Of a stretch of 64,000 nucleotides of DNA, positions 16,549 to 26,095 are shown in pieces. The first letter of the stretch is position 1. Each line of letters starts with the position of its first letter. The position numbers and the translations under genes are program-made. The stretch spans positions 1 to 64,000 of the forward strand of contig JAGABT010000019.1 of assembly GCA_017614505.1 (NCBI GenBank). The letters run 5' to 3'. Source of the DNA: Selenomonadaceae bacterium (GTDB lineage: Bacteria > Bacillota > Negativicutes > Selenomonadales > Selenomonadaceae). The notes below the pieces were generated by a model, which was not told the origin of the DNA, ran no database searches, and saw only the letters and a program-made list of their open reading frames with translations.

Positions 16549-17031
16549 TTGTTTACGCACATAACGCAGTCCCCTTACGGGACGGTAACATTGGCGTCGA
16601 AAGTTGCGCAGCGCGTCCGAGAAGGTACAGTCATTTGCCTCGAAGGCGGCTTAGGCGCGGGCAAAACTTTATTCGTGCAGAGCATGGCTCGGACTTTGGG
16701 CGTGCAGGGCGAAGTTACCAGCCCGACCTTCAATCTCATGAACATTTACGAAGGTTTCTGCCAAATCGTCCACTTCGACCTTTACCGGCTGCATACCGAA
16801 GACGAGCTCGAAGACATTGGCTTTTACGAGTACACGGATTTTCCCGAAGGGATTGTTTTCATCGAGTGGGGCGAAAAATTTCCTGAAGCGCTGCCCGAAA
16901 ATTACGTGAGGATTGAAATCGAGCGCATTAAGGACGCCAGAAATATGCGTAGGATTAATTTTTCGTGCGTCGGCGAGGAACACGAGGATTTTATCAAGGA
17001 ACTTGAAGAATTTGTCAGCAAGGACGATTAG
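16549..17031 (+). CDS. tsaE: tRNA threonylcarbamoyladenosine ATPase TsaE
   Basis: A 160-residue P-loop protein (GGLGAGKT) supporting TsaBD in t6A modification of ANN-decoding tRNAs. It has the typical EVTSPTFNLMNIY and HFDLYRL segments and a C-terminal EWGEKF. It starts with TTG at 16549, with TAAGGAG about ten bases upstream. First gene of the operon, followed by tsaB after ten bases. Confidence 0.95.
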   Translation: MFTHITQSPYGTVTLASKVAQRVREGTVICLEGGLGAGKTLFVQSMARTLGVQGEVTSPTFNLMNIYEGFCQIVHFDLYRLHTEDELEDIGFYEYTDFPEGIVFIEWGEKFPEALPENYVRIEIERIKDARNMRRINFSCVGEEHEDFIKELEEFVSKDD

Positions 17032-17041
17032 GGGTGGAAAT

Positions 17042-17728
17042 TTGCTGATTTTAGGAATTGAAGCGGCAACCAGAGTCGCCAGCGTCGCCGTCATATCTGA
17101 AGAAAAAATTTTGGCGGAAATTTCGCAGGAAGCGCGGCTCACGCATTCGGAAACGCTCCTGCCGCAAATAGAACAGGTTTTGAAAATCGCCGGCGTCGAA
17201 AGAGTTGACGCGGTTGCAGTAAGCCTGGGACCAGGCTCGTTCACGGGCTTGCGAATCGGCTTAGCCACTGCGAAGGCGCTGGCTTACGCGTGGCAGATAA
17301 AAATTCTCGGCGTGCCAACTTTGCAGGCAATCGCTTACCACTTCCCGACAAGCTCAGCGACAGTCCTGCCAATGCTCGACGCGCAGAAAAATCGTGCGTA
17401 CGTGCAGGCGTTCAGAGCGGGCGCGCCGGTTTCAAAACTGGAAGTAAAACCAGTCGACGAAATTGCAACTTCCGCTGGCTCAATCGACGGCGAAGTTTTT
17501 TTATGCGGCGACGTGCTTGGAAAAATCAAAGTACCACTGCCACCAAACGTAAAAATTGCGCCGGTAAATCTGCGAATGCCACGCGCGGTAAACGTGGCGC
17601 TTTGCGGAAAATTTTTACTCGACGCGGGCGAAATTTCAAACGTCATGAATCTGGAACCGCTGTACGTTAGGAGATCGGAGGCTGAGGAATTGTGGGAACG
17701 CCGACAGAAATTGTCTTCAGAAAAATGA
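17042..17728 (+). CDS. tsaB: TsaB, t6A-synthesis partner of TsaD
   Basis: A 228-residue ASKHA-fold protein that forms the t6A synthase with TsaD. Motifs are LGIEAATRVASVAV at the start and SLGPGSFTGLRIGLATAKALA. The TTG at 17042 lies after AGGGGTGG. A longer frame reaches into tsaE, but the ASKHA fold begins at 17042. It overlaps rimI by 37 bases. Confidence 0.95.
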   Translation: MLILGIEAATRVASVAVISEEKILAEISQEARLTHSETLLPQIEQVLKIAGVERVDAVAVSLGPGSFTGLRIGLATAKALAYAWQIKILGVPTLQAIAYHFPTSSATVLPMLDAQKNRAYVQAFRAGAPVSKLEVKPVDEIATSAGSIDGEVFLCGDVLGKIKVPLPPNVKIAPVNLRMPRAVNVALCGKFLLDAGEISNVMNLEPLYVRRSEAEELWERRQKLSSEK

Positions 17729-18144
17729 TACCTGCTGACGTTGACGCCGTGAACAAGCTGGACGAAAAGTGTTTCGGCGGCGACGCGTGGAGCCTGGCTT
17801 TTCTTATCAGCGAAGTTAAAAATCCGCACTGCAAGTATCTTGTTGGCGAGGTCGACGGCAAAATTATCGCCTGCGCCGGAATTGAGATTTTTTCTGACGA
17901 AGCTGAAATGACGACTTTCGCGGTTGCGCCGGAATTTCAGGGGCGCGGTCTTGGTAAAAGACTGCTTGAGGAAACGATTTGCCTCGCAAAAAAATTCGGC
18001 GCCACTTCCATGATTTTCGAGGTTCGCTGCAGTAACATTCCTGCGCTGCACGTTTACCAGAAATTCGGTTTTCGGAAAATCGGGCGAATTAAAAATTATT
18101 ACTACGACAGCGAAGACGCCCTGACGATGGGCGGGGAAATTTAA
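17692..18144 (+). CDS. rimI: Ribosomal-protein-alanine acetyltransferase-like GNAT (copy 1)
   Basis: A 150-residue GNAT enzyme. The acetyl-CoA pyrophosphate loop is GRGLGKRLLEE and the RimI-style ending is YYYDSEDALTM. RimI acetylates the N-terminus of S18 and often lies with tsaB/tsaD. GTG start at 17692, embedded in the tsaB end. It is one of two adjacent paralogues with about 40 percent visible identity. Confidence 0.8.
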   Translation: MGTPTEIVFRKMIPADVDAVNKLDEKCFGGDAWSLAFLISEVKNPHCKYLVGEVDGKIIACAGIEIFSDEAEMTTFAVAPEFQGRGLGKRLLEETICLAKKFGATSMIFEVRCSNIPALHVYQKFGFRKIGRIKNYYYDSEDALTMGGEI

Positions 18145-18597
18145 ATGGCGGAAATTGCCTTTCGCGCTATGACGCCCGCCGACGCTGACGACGTTTCCGA
18201 AATTGAGATTCGGTCTTTCGCCCTGCCGTGGAAGCGCGATACTTTCTATGAAGTTGTCCAGCGCGAAAATACCGCCTACGTTGTCGGCGAGCTCGACGGT
18301 AAAGTTATCGCTTACGCCGGCGCGTGGCTGGCTTTCGGCGAGGCTGAAGTTATGAGCGTGGCTGTTGCGCCGGAATTTCGCGGGCGCGGCTACGGCAGGA
18401 AACTTTTCGCCGAGCTTTTAAAAATCTGCAGGGAACGCGGCGCTACGGCTGTCACTCTGGAAGTTCGTCCGAGCAATACCGCGGCGATTAAGATTTACGA
18501 GAGTTTCGGGCTCAAAAGCGTCGGGCGGCGTCCGAAATATTACGTCGACAACGGCGAGGACGCGCTGATTATGTGGAACACAAACTTGAAGGATTGA
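18145..18597 (+). CDS. rimI: RimI-like GNAT acetyltransferase (copy 2)
   Basis: A 150-residue paralogue of the preceding gene, same length. It keeps the acetyl-CoA loop GRGYGRKLFAE and the ending YYVDNGEDALIMW. Its N-terminus (EIRSFALPWKRDTF) is more typical of RimI than copy 1, so this is the better candidate for the S18 enzyme. ATG directly follows the copy 1 stop. The stop is two bases before tsaD. Confidence 0.85.
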   Translation: MAEIAFRAMTPADADDVSEIEIRSFALPWKRDTFYEVVQRENTAYVVGELDGKVIAYAGAWLAFGEAEVMSVAVAPEFRGRGYGRKLFAELLKICRERGATAVTLEVRPSNTAAIKIYESFGLKSVGRRPKYYVDNGEDALIMWNTNLKD

Positions 18598-18599
18598 TT

Positions 18600-19619
18600 A
18601 TGGAAAAAATTTTGACTTTAGGAATAGAAACGAGCTGCGACGAAACGGCGGCGGCAGTCCTGCGCGACGGGCGGGAAATACTCTCGAACGTCATCTCAAC
18701 GCAAATCCCGCTGCACCAGAAATTTGGCGGCGTCGTGCCTGAACTTGCCTCGCGCAAACACATCGTGAACATAATGCCGGTCGTCGACGAAGCGATACGC
18801 ACGGCGGGCGTCGAACTTTCGCAGATAAATCAAATCGCCGTGACATACGGACCAGGATTGGTTGGAGCGCTTTTAGTTGGCGTGGCGGCGGCTAAAACGC
18901 TGGCGTTCGCGCTGAAAGTGCCGCTGGTCGCCGTGAATCATCTGGAAGGGCACATCTTCGTGAATTTCCTGAGCGCGCCGGAACTTGAGCCGCCATTTTT
19001 ATCGCTGGTGGTTTCTGGCGGACACACCGCGCTGATTAAAATGAACACTTACAACGAATTTGAACTGCTTGGGCAGACGCGCGACGACGCCGCCGGTGAA
19101 GCCTTCGACAAAATCGCCCGCGTTATGAATCTGCCGTACCCAGGCGGTCCCGAAATTGACAGGCTCGCTAAGACCGGCAACCCCGACGCGATTGATTTTC
19201 CGCACCCGAAAGTTGCTGACTTCGACTTCAGTTTCAGCGGGCTCAAATCTTCCGTGCTGAATTATCTCAACAGCACCAGCATGCGCGGCGAGACCGTCAA
19301 CAATGCGGACGTGGCGGCGAGTTTTCAGCGCGCGGTTGTCGATTCGCTGATTGATAAAACTATCGACGCGGCGGAAAATTTCGGTCTGAGCAAAATAGTT
19401 TTAGCTGGCGGCGTGGCGGCAAACTCTGCGCTTGAATCCAGCCTTCGCGCGGCGTGCGATAAACGCGGCTTGAAATTTTTCTACCCGACGAAAATTCTCT
19501 GCACGGACAACGCGGCGATGATTGCCTGTCGCGGTTACTACCAGTCGCTGGCGGAAGATTTCGCGCCGCTGACGCTGAACGCCGTCCCAAATTTAAATTT
19601 CAAAGGAGCCGCACAATGA
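18600..19619 (+). CDS. tsaD: t6A synthase catalytic subunit TsaD
   Basis: A 339-residue enzyme that transfers threonylcarbamoyl to A37 of tRNA. It starts [15 protein letters not shown], has the metal-binding NHLEGH and the ASKHA phosphate loops ([30 protein letters not shown]). ATG at 18600 is preceded by TTGAAGGATTG. It overlaps queF by four bases (ATGA). Confidence 0.97.
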   Translation: MEKILTLGIETSCDETAAAVLRDGREILSNVISTQIPLHQKFGGVVPELASRKHIVNIMPVVDEAIRTAGVELSQINQIAVTYGPGLVGALLVGVAAAKTLAFALKVPLVAVNHLEGHIFVNFLSAPELEPPFLSLVVSGGHTALIKMNTYNEFELLGQTRDDAAGEAFDKIARVMNLPYPGGPEIDRLAKTGNPDAIDFPHPKVADFDFSFSGLKSSVLNYLNSTSMRGETVNNADVAASFQRAVVDSLIDKTIDAAENFGLSKIVLAGGVAANSALESSLRAACDKRGLKFFYPTKILCTDNAAMIACRGYYQSLAEDFAPLTLNAVPNLNFKGAAQ

Positions 19620-20053
19620 GCGAACTTAAAAGCCTCGGCAGGAAGGTTGACTACACTTTTGACTATTCGCCCAATTTTCTGGAGGCGATTCCCAATAAAA
19701 ATTCTGCGCGAAATTATTTCGTCAAGTTGAACTGCGAGGAATTTACCTGCGTCTGCCCAATTACGCACCAGCCCGATTTCGCCACGCTGATAATCCGCTA
19801 CATTCCCGATGAAAAGCTTGTCGAGAGCAAGAGTTTGAAACTTTACCTGACGAGTTTCCGCAACACGGGAACTTTCCACGAGGACGTTGTAAACCGCATT
19901 GCTGACGATTTGATTAAACTTTTGGCGCCGCGCTACCTTGAGATTGAGGGGCTGTTCAGAGTTCGCGGCGGGATTGCGATTGAACCTTTCGTGAACTACG
20001 GGCGCGGAGAATTTGAGGAGCTGGCTAAAACGCGGCTGGCTGAACACAAATGA
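19616..20053 (+). CDS. queF: NADPH-dependent 7-cyano-7-deazaguanine reductase
   Basis: A 145-residue type I QueF (T-fold) that reduces preQ0 to preQ1 in queuosine synthesis. Active-site Cys in [15 protein letters not shown], with [13 protein letters not shown] and the NADPH site following. It sits between tsaD and the kinase, overlapping both by four bases, and continues the tRNA-modification theme of the operon. Confidence 0.95.
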   Translation: MSELKSLGRKVDYTFDYSPNFLEAIPNKNSARNYFVKLNCEEFTCVCPITHQPDFATLIIRYIPDEKLVESKSLKLYLTSFRNTGTFHEDVVNRIADDLIKLLAPRYLEIEGLFRVRGGIAIEPFVNYGRGEFEELAKTRLAEHK

Positions 20054-20877
20054 ACCAGAAAAGACTGGCGCTGATAAACGACCTAACGGGATTCGGACGC
20101 TGTTCAGTGGCGGTGGAACTGCCGATAATTTCCGCGCTGAAAATCCAGTGCTGCCCCCTGCCAACGGCGATTCTTGCAGTCCACACCGGCTTTAAAAATT
20201 ATTTCATGGACGATTACACCGACCGCATGAAAAATTATATCGACAGTTGGCGGCTGAACAATTTGACTTTTGACGGAATTGCCACGGGATTTCTCGGCTC
20301 GGCGGCGCAGATTGAAATTGTCAGCGATTTTCTGAAGGAGTTCGACGCGCAGGTTTTGATAGACCCCGTTATGGGCGACCACGGTAAAATTTATGCGTCG
20401 TACACGCGCGAAATGTGCGTGGAAATGCGCAAGCTCCTGCGCTTTGCAGATTTGGTGACGCCAAATTTAACCGAGGCGTGCGAACTTTTGAACGTGCCAT
20501 TTCCCAGCGGCGGCGTCATTTCGGATTCAGATTTGGCGACGATGGCGGCGAACATTGCGGCTCGGACGCGCGGCGGGCAGGTTGTCATTACCGGCGTGAC
20601 GCTTAACGCGGACGACGGCTCGAACATTACGAATTTCGTTTATGATAACGGCGCGATTGATTTTGTGACGGCGAAAAAGCTGGGCAGCGACCGCTCCGGC
20701 ACCGGCGATGTTTTCTTTGCGATTGTGGCGGCGTCGATTATGAATGGCGAAAATCTGACGGCAGCCGTAAGCAGGGCGGCGGAGTTCGTGACCAGATGCA
20801 TTTTGCACGCGGAAAATCTGAATCTGCCGTGGAATTACGGTCTGCCGTTCGAGGAATTCTTGACTGAGCTTAGCTGA
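20050..20877 (+). CDS. Pyridoxal/pyridoxamine kinase (PdxY-like)
   Basis: A 275-residue ribokinase-fold enzyme phosphorylating B6 vitamers. It opens [20 protein letters not shown], contains [11 protein letters not shown] and [12 protein letters not shown], and has the catalytic [13 protein letters not shown]. Its length matches PdxY/PdxK-type pyridoxamine kinases. ATG overlaps the queF stop (ATGA). Confidence 0.88.
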   Translation: MNQKRLALINDLTGFGRCSVAVELPIISALKIQCCPLPTAILAVHTGFKNYFMDDYTDRMKNYIDSWRLNNLTFDGIATGFLGSAAQIEIVSDFLKEFDAQVLIDPVMGDHGKIYASYTREMCVEMRKLLRFADLVTPNLTEACELLNVPFPSGGVISDSDLATMAANIAARTRGGQVVITGVTLNADDGSNITNFVYDNGAIDFVTAKKLGSDRSGTGDVFFAIVAASIMNGENLTAAVSRAAEFVTRCILHAENLNLPWNYGLPFEEFLTELS

Positions 20878-20887
20878 GGTGGTGTGC

Positions 20888-21640
20888 GTGAAAAAATTTT
20901 TAGCGGCGGCATTGGCTGGAATTTTGTTGGTAACTGGAACGGAGGCGACAGCAATGGCAGGTAAAAAAATTGTGCAGACGGCGGGCAGAGACAGACTGGG
21001 AGAGTTCGCGCCGGAATTTGCGCGCTACAACGACGACATTCTTTTTGGCGAAGTCTGGAGCCGCAACGATATTCTTTCGCTCCACGACAGGAGTATCGTC
21101 ACGGTTTCGGCGCTGGTTGGCAGCGGGATTCTGGACAGCTCGCTGAAATTTCACATTCAGACGGCGAAAAATCACAGCGTGACGCGCGCGGAAATGGTTG
21201 AGATTGTGACGCAGCTCGGCTTCTACGCGGGCTGGCCTAAGGCGTGGGCGGTCTTCCCAATGGCGAAGGAAGTTTACGGCGGCGACGCTTATGTTGAGCC
21301 GGAGGGCGAAGGCGTTTTCCAGAATCAGACGGCTGGCAGGGACAGGATTGGCGATTTCGCGCCGGATTTCGCGCGGTACAATGACGATATTCTTTTCGGC
21401 GAAGTCTGGACGCGCAATAACATTTTGAGCCTGCACGACCGCAGTATCGTCACGGTTTCGGCGCTGATTGGCGCGGGGATTTTCACCAGCGCGCTCAAGA
21501 ATCACATTGCCAACGCGAAGGCTCACGGCGTCACCAAAGCGGAAATGGTCGAGATTATCACGCAGCTGGGTTTTTACGCGGGCTGGCCTAAGGCATGGGC
21601 GGCGTTCGGCTACGCTAAGGAAGTTTACGCCGATGATTAA
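20888..21640 (+). CDS. Exported protein with two carboxymuconolactone-decarboxylase domains
   Basis: A 250-residue protein with a Sec signal peptide (LAAALAGILLVTGTEATAMAG) and two nearly identical CMD domains of about 105 residues. Each reads AGRDR..FAP-FARYNDDILFGEVW, then SLHDRSIVTVSAL and HGVT..EMVEI.TQLGFYAGWPKAWA. The AhpD-type CxxC redox pair is absent, so the PcaC-like branch is more likely. Export of CMD proteins is less usual. The GTG at 20888 fits GAGGTGG; upstream GTGs are possible. Function unknown. Confidence 0.8.
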   Translation: MKKFLAAALAGILLVTGTEATAMAGKKIVQTAGRDRLGEFAPEFARYNDDILFGEVWSRNDILSLHDRSIVTVSALVGSGILDSSLKFHIQTAKNHSVTRAEMVEIVTQLGFYAGWPKAWAVFPMAKEVYGGDAYVEPEGEGVFQNQTAGRDRIGDFAPDFARYNDDILFGEVWTRNNILSLHDRSIVTVSALIGAGIFTSALKNHIANAKAHGVTKAEMVEIITQLGFYAGWPKAWAAFGYAKEVYADD

Positions 21641-22262
21641 ATTAATTCAGCACCCAGTTTTGACGCACAAGCTGACACTGCTCCGCAGAAAGGAAACGCC
21701 GTCGAAAGTTTTCCGCGCGACGGTCGAGGAACTGTCGGAACTTTTGACGTACGAGGCGACGCGTGAACTGGCACTGCGCGAAACTGAAATTGAAACGCCG
21801 ATAACTCGTTGCACGGCGCAAGTGCTGGCGGAAGAAAAATTCGTGATAGTGCCGATACTTCGCGCGGGACTGGCGATGGTTGCGGGCGCGCTGAAAATTC
21901 TGCCGGACGCGGCGGTTGGACACATTGGCTTGGTACGCGACGAAACTACGCACAAGCCGGTTGAGTACTACAGGAAAATTCCGGCGAATCTGGCTGAAAA
22001 AACTGTACTCGTCGTCGACCCGATGCTGGCAACCGGCGGCAGTACCTCGGCGGCGCTGAAAATTCTCAAGGAACACGGCGCGCGGAAAATTATTTTCGTG
22101 AACATAATCGCGGCGCCTGAAGGCATTAAAAAAATCGCCGACGAGCATTCGGAAATTCCGATTTACACGGCGGCGATTGACGACCATCTGAACGAAAAAT
22201 GCTACATTGTGCCTGGCTTGGGCGACGCGGGCGACAGAATTTTTGGTACGGGGAGTGATTGA
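21633..22262 (+). CDS. upp: Uracil phosphoribosyltransferase
   Basis: A 209-residue salvage enzyme forming UMP from uracil and PRPP. PRPP loop VLVVDPMLATGGS and the uracil-binding end IVPGLGDAGDRIFGT are present. ATG at 21633 overlaps the end of the CMD gene by eight bases. A longer frame lies inside that gene and was rejected. Confidence 0.97.
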   Translation: MIKLIQHPVLTHKLTLLRRKETPSKVFRATVEELSELLTYEATRELALRETEIETPITRCTAQVLAEEKFVIVPILRAGLAMVAGALKILPDAAVGHIGLVRDETTHKPVEYYRKIPANLAEKTVLVVDPMLATGGSTSAALKILKEHGARKIIFVNIIAAPEGIKKIADEHSEIPIYTAAIDDHLNEKCYIVPGLGDAGDRIFGTGSD

Positions 22263-22263
22263 A

Positions 22264-22716
22264 ATGTTGGGCGCGATAATTGCGGTCATACTTTTTCTGA
22301 TTTTCGGCGCGGGAATTTTGCGGCTGGTCGGGCAATTTTTCATAACCGCCGTGGTTTTCGCGTTCAAGCTAATCTGCATATTTTTCGGCGTGCTGGCGGC
22401 GCTGATTTACATGGTGCTCCGGCAGCTGGTGCCGTTCGTGGCGAAACATCTGGCGGTTGCAGTACCGTGGGCAATTTCGGCGCTGGTAGCGTTCGGTCTG
22501 ACGGTTTACGCATTCGGGCGGCATATTTTCCACGGCGAAAATGCGATTGTATTTCTGGAAAAATTAATCCCGCAGCGAGAAAATTCGCGCAGGACTGAGT
22601 TCTCGTTATTGCTGATTGAGCTGACCGATTCAATTCACGCGGACATTTTGTCAAGACTTGAAGTGCAGATAGAATTGATTCGTGAATTTTTCAGACCGCT
22701 CAATGATGGCGAATGA
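22264..22716 (+). CDS. Membrane protein of unknown function
   Basis: A 150-residue protein with about three hydrophobic helices in the first 90 residues and a helical, charged C-terminus (KLIPQRENSRR and LTDSIHADILSRLEVQ). I recognise no family. ATG at 22264 follows GGGGAGTGATTGAA, directly after upp. The 3' end overlaps the convergent AMMECR1 gene by 17 bases. Confidence 0.65.
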   Translation: MLGAIIAVILFLIFGAGILRLVGQFFITAVVFAFKLICIFFGVLAALIYMVLRQLVPFVAKHLAVAVPWAISALVAFGLTVYAFGRHIFHGENAIVFLEKLIPQRENSRRTEFSLLLIELTDSIHADILSRLEVQIELIREFFRPLNDGE

Positions 22717-24094
22717 CCTCAAAGCGCCAGACGTGAACTTTTTCGTTAGCCGGAATGCTGGCTTTGCGCTTGGCAATAGCGATTTGCTCCAGCGGCGTAT
22801 TGATGCCTTCCAAATCCGGCAGTAACAAACCACGGCGACCGTTATTTTCGACGATGACGCCGTATTTTTTTGCGTCCAAATCTTTAATATCGAAAACGCG
22901 CTCCGGCTCCGCCAGCACGTCGACGCTGTATTCAATGTCGTCAAGCTCGGAAACTTCGACGGGCGAAAAGCGCGGGTCTCTTGAGCAGGCGGAAATGGCG
23001 TTCTGCAGAATTTCCTGCGCGATAGAATCAGTCGTCGGCAGGAAAGTTCCAATACAGCCGCGAAGTTCGCCGTCCTTGTGCAGGCTGACAAAAGTTCCTG
23101 CGCGATTGTCAGTCATTTCAGCGGGCAAATCTTTCGGCATCTCAGCGGGCTTGTGCGTCTTAACGAAAGTCTCAAGGCTGAGCCGCGCCAGCTTAACGTA
23201 AGCGTCTTCGTGACTTTTGCGCTCAGCAGATTTTTCAAGCTTGAAATTTTTCAGCTGAACGTCAAAATTCCTGCCGGTATCCTCGCCGCCAACTTCAAAC
23301 CAGACAACGCCATAGCCGACGCCGAAAGTCCCCTCGTAGGAAAGTTTTTCCGCCGCGACAGATTTTTTATCGAGCGCGCCCGCCATAATCCAGAAGCTCC
23401 GCAAGCCGCATTCAGCCGCGCGGTTGCACATGGCATTATCCATCGTCAGCAGCCTGAGAAAATCCGCGCCGCCAAGATTATCCATAACTTCCGCGTCGAA
23501 CTTCGGACCTTCCTCAACGTAGCCGTAAGGACCGTCAGCTTTGAGCTTGTGCGACAAATCTCCGCTGGCAATGAATACCACGCGCCGGCTGAGTTCATCG
23601 ACAGTCCGAGAAATTGTCTGCCCGAATTTGTAATGCACATCGTTCGACAAGCCGGAAAGCCCAATGCGCACGAATTTTACCGCGCTCAAATCCAGTCCGG
23701 CCTTCTCCAGAAAGTAAATCGGAATAAGCGTGCCGTGGTCAAGAGTTTTTTCGCGCTCGCCCATTTTACCGGCAGGAATATTTTCCGCCATGGCATTTTC
23801 GCCGAGCCTGTCAGCAAATTCGGCGTCATAGTTAATCGTCAAATCGACTTCCGGCGCGCGGAAACGTGACATGTTACCTTCGGCGGTCTCGCCTGGCGAA
23901 ATGTGGAAGTAATCCGCGTACATCATCGAATGCGGGCTGGTGATAATAATCGTGTCCGGCGCAAGTTCGACGATTCTGCGCGAAATCTCCATGTAGGCGC
24001 TGGAAGTCGCGCTGATTTTTTCTTCCTCGCCGCGCCCGACTTCCGGCAGAATAATCGGCGGGTGCGGTACGACAACGGCGGCTTGTATGCTCAT
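22700..24094 (-). CDS. AMMECR1-domain fusion (AmmeMemoRadiSam protein A type)
   Basis: A 464-residue two-domain protein. Residues about 1-270 resemble class III extradiol-dioxygenase (LigB/Memo-like) proteins (VVPHPPIILPEVGRGE, SPHSMMYAD, ASGDLSHKL). Residues about 290-464 form an AMMECR1 domain (FVSLHKDGELRGCIGTFLP). The fusion is a known member of the AmmeMemoRadiSam set; its partner radical-SAM enzyme is not in the window. Reaction unknown. It follows cheV on the minus strand after a terminator-like hairpin. Confidence 0.88.
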   Translation of the reverse strand: MSIQAAVVVPHPPIILPEVGRGEEEKISATSSAYMEISRRIVELAPDTIIITSPHSMMYADYFHISPGETAEGNMSRFRAPEVDLTINYDAEFADRLGENAMAENIPAGKMGEREKTLDHGTLIPIYFLEKAGLDLSAVKFVRIGLSGLSNDVHYKFGQTISRTVDELSRRVVFIASGDLSHKLKADGPYGYVEEGPKFDAEVMDNLGGADFLRLLTMDNAMCNRAAECGLRSFWIMAGALDKKSVAAEKLSYEGTFGVGYGVVWFEVGGEDTGRNFDVQLKNFKLEKSAERKSHEDAYVKLARLSLETFVKTHKPAEMPKDLPAEMTDNRAGTFVSLHKDGELRGCIGTFLPTTDSIAQEILQNAISACSRDPRFSPVEVSELDDIEYSVDVLAEPERVFDIKDLDAKKYGVIVENNGRRGLLLPDLEGINTPLEQIAIAKRKASIPANEKVHVWRFEVIRHH

Positions 24095-24110
24095 TCAAAC
24101 TCCTCCTAAA

Positions 24111-24136
24111 CAAAAACGCCCGCGCTGTTCGCAGGC
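24111..24136 (-). terminator. Terminator-like hairpin between cheV and the AMMECR1 gene
   Basis: Minus-strand GCCTGC-GAACAGC-GCGGGC (one wobble) followed by GTTTTTG. It may separate or attenuate the two genes. Confidence 0.5.
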
Positions 24137-24147
24137 TGTGAAAAATT

Positions 24148-25113
24148 TTATTCGTTCGGACTCTTAAAAGTTTTGCCGAAAATCAGTTTGTCCAAAATGC
24201 TGATCAGCTGATTTATCTCCGGCTTTGAAATTTGCGCGCTGGCGCCGAGCGATTCGCCCTTGAGCCGCATTTCCTCGCTGATTAATGACGAGAACAGCAC
24301 GAACGGTAATTCCTTGAGCCGGTCGTTGTCGCGGACGAGTTTCAGCAGGCGGTGCCCGTCCATTTTCGGCATTTCGACATCGGAAACGATAATCCCGACG
24401 TGCATGTTAATAGGACCGTCTTTCACGGAAAGGTTGCGCAGATAATCCCAGGCGTCCATACCGTTGCCGAAATCGCGGACAAATCTGTAGCCGGAATCGT
24501 GCAGCGTGGTAACCAGCAAATCGCGCAGCATCGCCGAATCTTCTGCAACGACGACGTGAACATTTGCGCGCAGTGAACGAACGTCTTCCGTTGCGTCCTC
24601 AACCGTGGTGAGTTTCGCGTTAATTTCCGGATTAATCTCGGCGATAATCGTCTCGAAGTCGAGCAGCAGGACAATGCGGTCGCTCATTTTGATGATACCG
24701 ACAACGCGCGACTGGTCGCCAACTTCAGGGGCGGGCTCCATGTCCTTCCATGAAATTCTGTGAATGCGCGAAACGTTCTCAACCAGAAAGCCGATACCGT
24801 AATTGTTAATTTCCGTGACGATAATATTTTTCGCCTCTTCGCCGGACGCCACGTTCAGACAGCGCGGAAGATTTACCAGCGGAATAGCCTTGCCGCGCAG
24901 CGTGAACAGCCCGTCAATGTACGGATGAGCCTGCGGCATTGCGGTAACCGGCGCGCGCTGAATGACTTCGCGAACCTTCGCAACATTTATCCCGTAATTG
25001 ACCTTGCCAATGCTGAACTCGACAATTTCAAATTCGTTCGTGCCGGTTTCAAGCAGTATACCCTTCTTATCGCCGGCGGTCTCGTCGCCCTTGCGAGCCT
25101 TATCGTTAGCCAT
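24148..25113 (-). CDS. cheV: Chemotaxis protein CheV (CheW-receiver)
   Basis: A 321-residue protein. The N-terminal CheW domain (residues about 25-160) includes GINVAKVREVIQ and HPYIDGLFTLRGKAIPLV. The C-terminal receiver has acidic EDSAMLRD, phospho-acceptor Asp in IIVSDVEMPKMDG and the conserved Lys in QISKPE. It couples chemoreceptors to CheA and aids adaptation. ATG at 25113, after GGGGGCGAT. No other che genes adjoin, but a chemoreceptor lies at 28257-29954. Confidence 0.93.
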   Translation of the reverse strand: MANDKARKGDETAGDKKGILLETGTNEFEIVEFSIGKVNYGINVAKVREVIQRAPVTAMPQAHPYIDGLFTLRGKAIPLVNLPRCLNVASGEEAKNIIVTEINNYGIGFLVENVSRIHRISWKDMEPAPEVGDQSRVVGIIKMSDRIVLLLDFETIIAEINPEINAKLTTVEDATEDVRSLRANVHVVVAEDSAMLRDLLVTTLHDSGYRFVRDFGNGMDAWDYLRNLSVKDGPINMHVGIIVSDVEMPKMDGHRLLKLVRDNDRLKELPFVLFSSLISEEMRLKGESLGASAQISKPEINQLISILDKLIFGKTFKSPNE

Positions 25114-25243
25114 CAAATCGCCCCCAATGAGTTTCTTTCCAATTTCGTTTTACATTTCGCCGCGAATGATTTTTATCCTGCCAATGGAAAAATTTTTCGC
25201 GCTGTGATAAACTTTGGCTGGAAAAATTTTCAGAGGTGATTCA

Positions 25244-26095
25244 ATGGAAAAACCAGTCGTCGGCGGGCAGGCTGTAATCGAAGGCGTCATGATGCGCGGA
25301 TTCGGAAAAGTTGCAACGGCTGTCCGCGAACCGTCAGGAAATATTAACGTGCAGGTTAAGCCGGTGCGCTCAATCGCGGAAAAATATCCAGTCTTAAAGC
25401 TGCCATTCCTGCGCGGCTCGGTGACGCTTATCGAAAGTCTGGTACTGGGAATACGCTCGCTGTCATTTTCTGCGCAGGCGGCGGGCGAGGAAGATGAGCA
25501 AATTTCGGATTCGGAGCTGGCGGCGTCGATAGTTTTGGCGATGGTGGTTGCGTGCGGGCTGTTCATAGCGGTACCGACCTTCGCGGCGAAATTTTTGCAC
25601 GCGCTGACGGACGACCCGTTCTGGTTCAATCTGGCGGAAGGATTTTTGCGGCTGGCGATATTCGTGCTGTACATTTTCGCCATTTCGCAGATGTCAGACA
25701 TTCAGCGGGTTTTCCAGTACCACGGCGCCGAGCACAAAACAATTTTCTGCTACGAAGCCGACCTGCCGCTGACTGTGGAAAATGTAAAAAAATTCCCGCG
25801 CTTGCACCCGCGCTGTGGGACGGCGTTCCTGCTGATTGTGATGATTGTCAGCATATTCGTTTTCGCATTCTTAGGCTGGCCGGACTTGTGGCTGAGAATT
25901 TTGTCGCGGATACTTTTGCTGCCGGTCGTGGCTGGAATAGCGTATGAAATAATCCGATTCGCGGGGCGTTCGACAAACCCGCTGGTTCACGCGGCGATTC
26001 TGCCTGGCTTATGGCTGCAGTATCTGACGACGCGCGAGCCGGACGATTCGATGATTGAAGTGGCGATAGCGTCGCTGGAGGCAGTGCAGAAATAA
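25244..26095 (+). CDS. DUF1385 membrane protein (YqhQ family)
   Basis: A 283-residue protein beginning VVGGQAVIEGVMMRG, the DUF1385 signature. It has three or four membrane segments and a central FQYHGAEHKTIFCYEA. Conserved in Firmicutes, function unknown. ATG at 25244 follows AGAGGTGAT. Its stop shares one base with the tmcAL start. Confidence 0.88.
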   Translation: MEKPVVGGQAVIEGVMMRGFGKVATAVREPSGNINVQVKPVRSIAEKYPVLKLPFLRGSVTLIESLVLGIRSLSFSAQAAGEEDEQISDSELAASIVLAMVVACGLFIAVPTFAAKFLHALTDDPFWFNLAEGFLRLAIFVLYIFAISQMSDIQRVFQYHGAEHKTIFCYEADLPLTVENVKKFPRLHPRCGTAFLLIVMIVSIFVFAFLGWPDLWLRILSRILLLPVVAGIAYEIIRFAGRSTNPLVHAAILPGLWLQYLTTREPDDSMIEVAIASLEAVQK

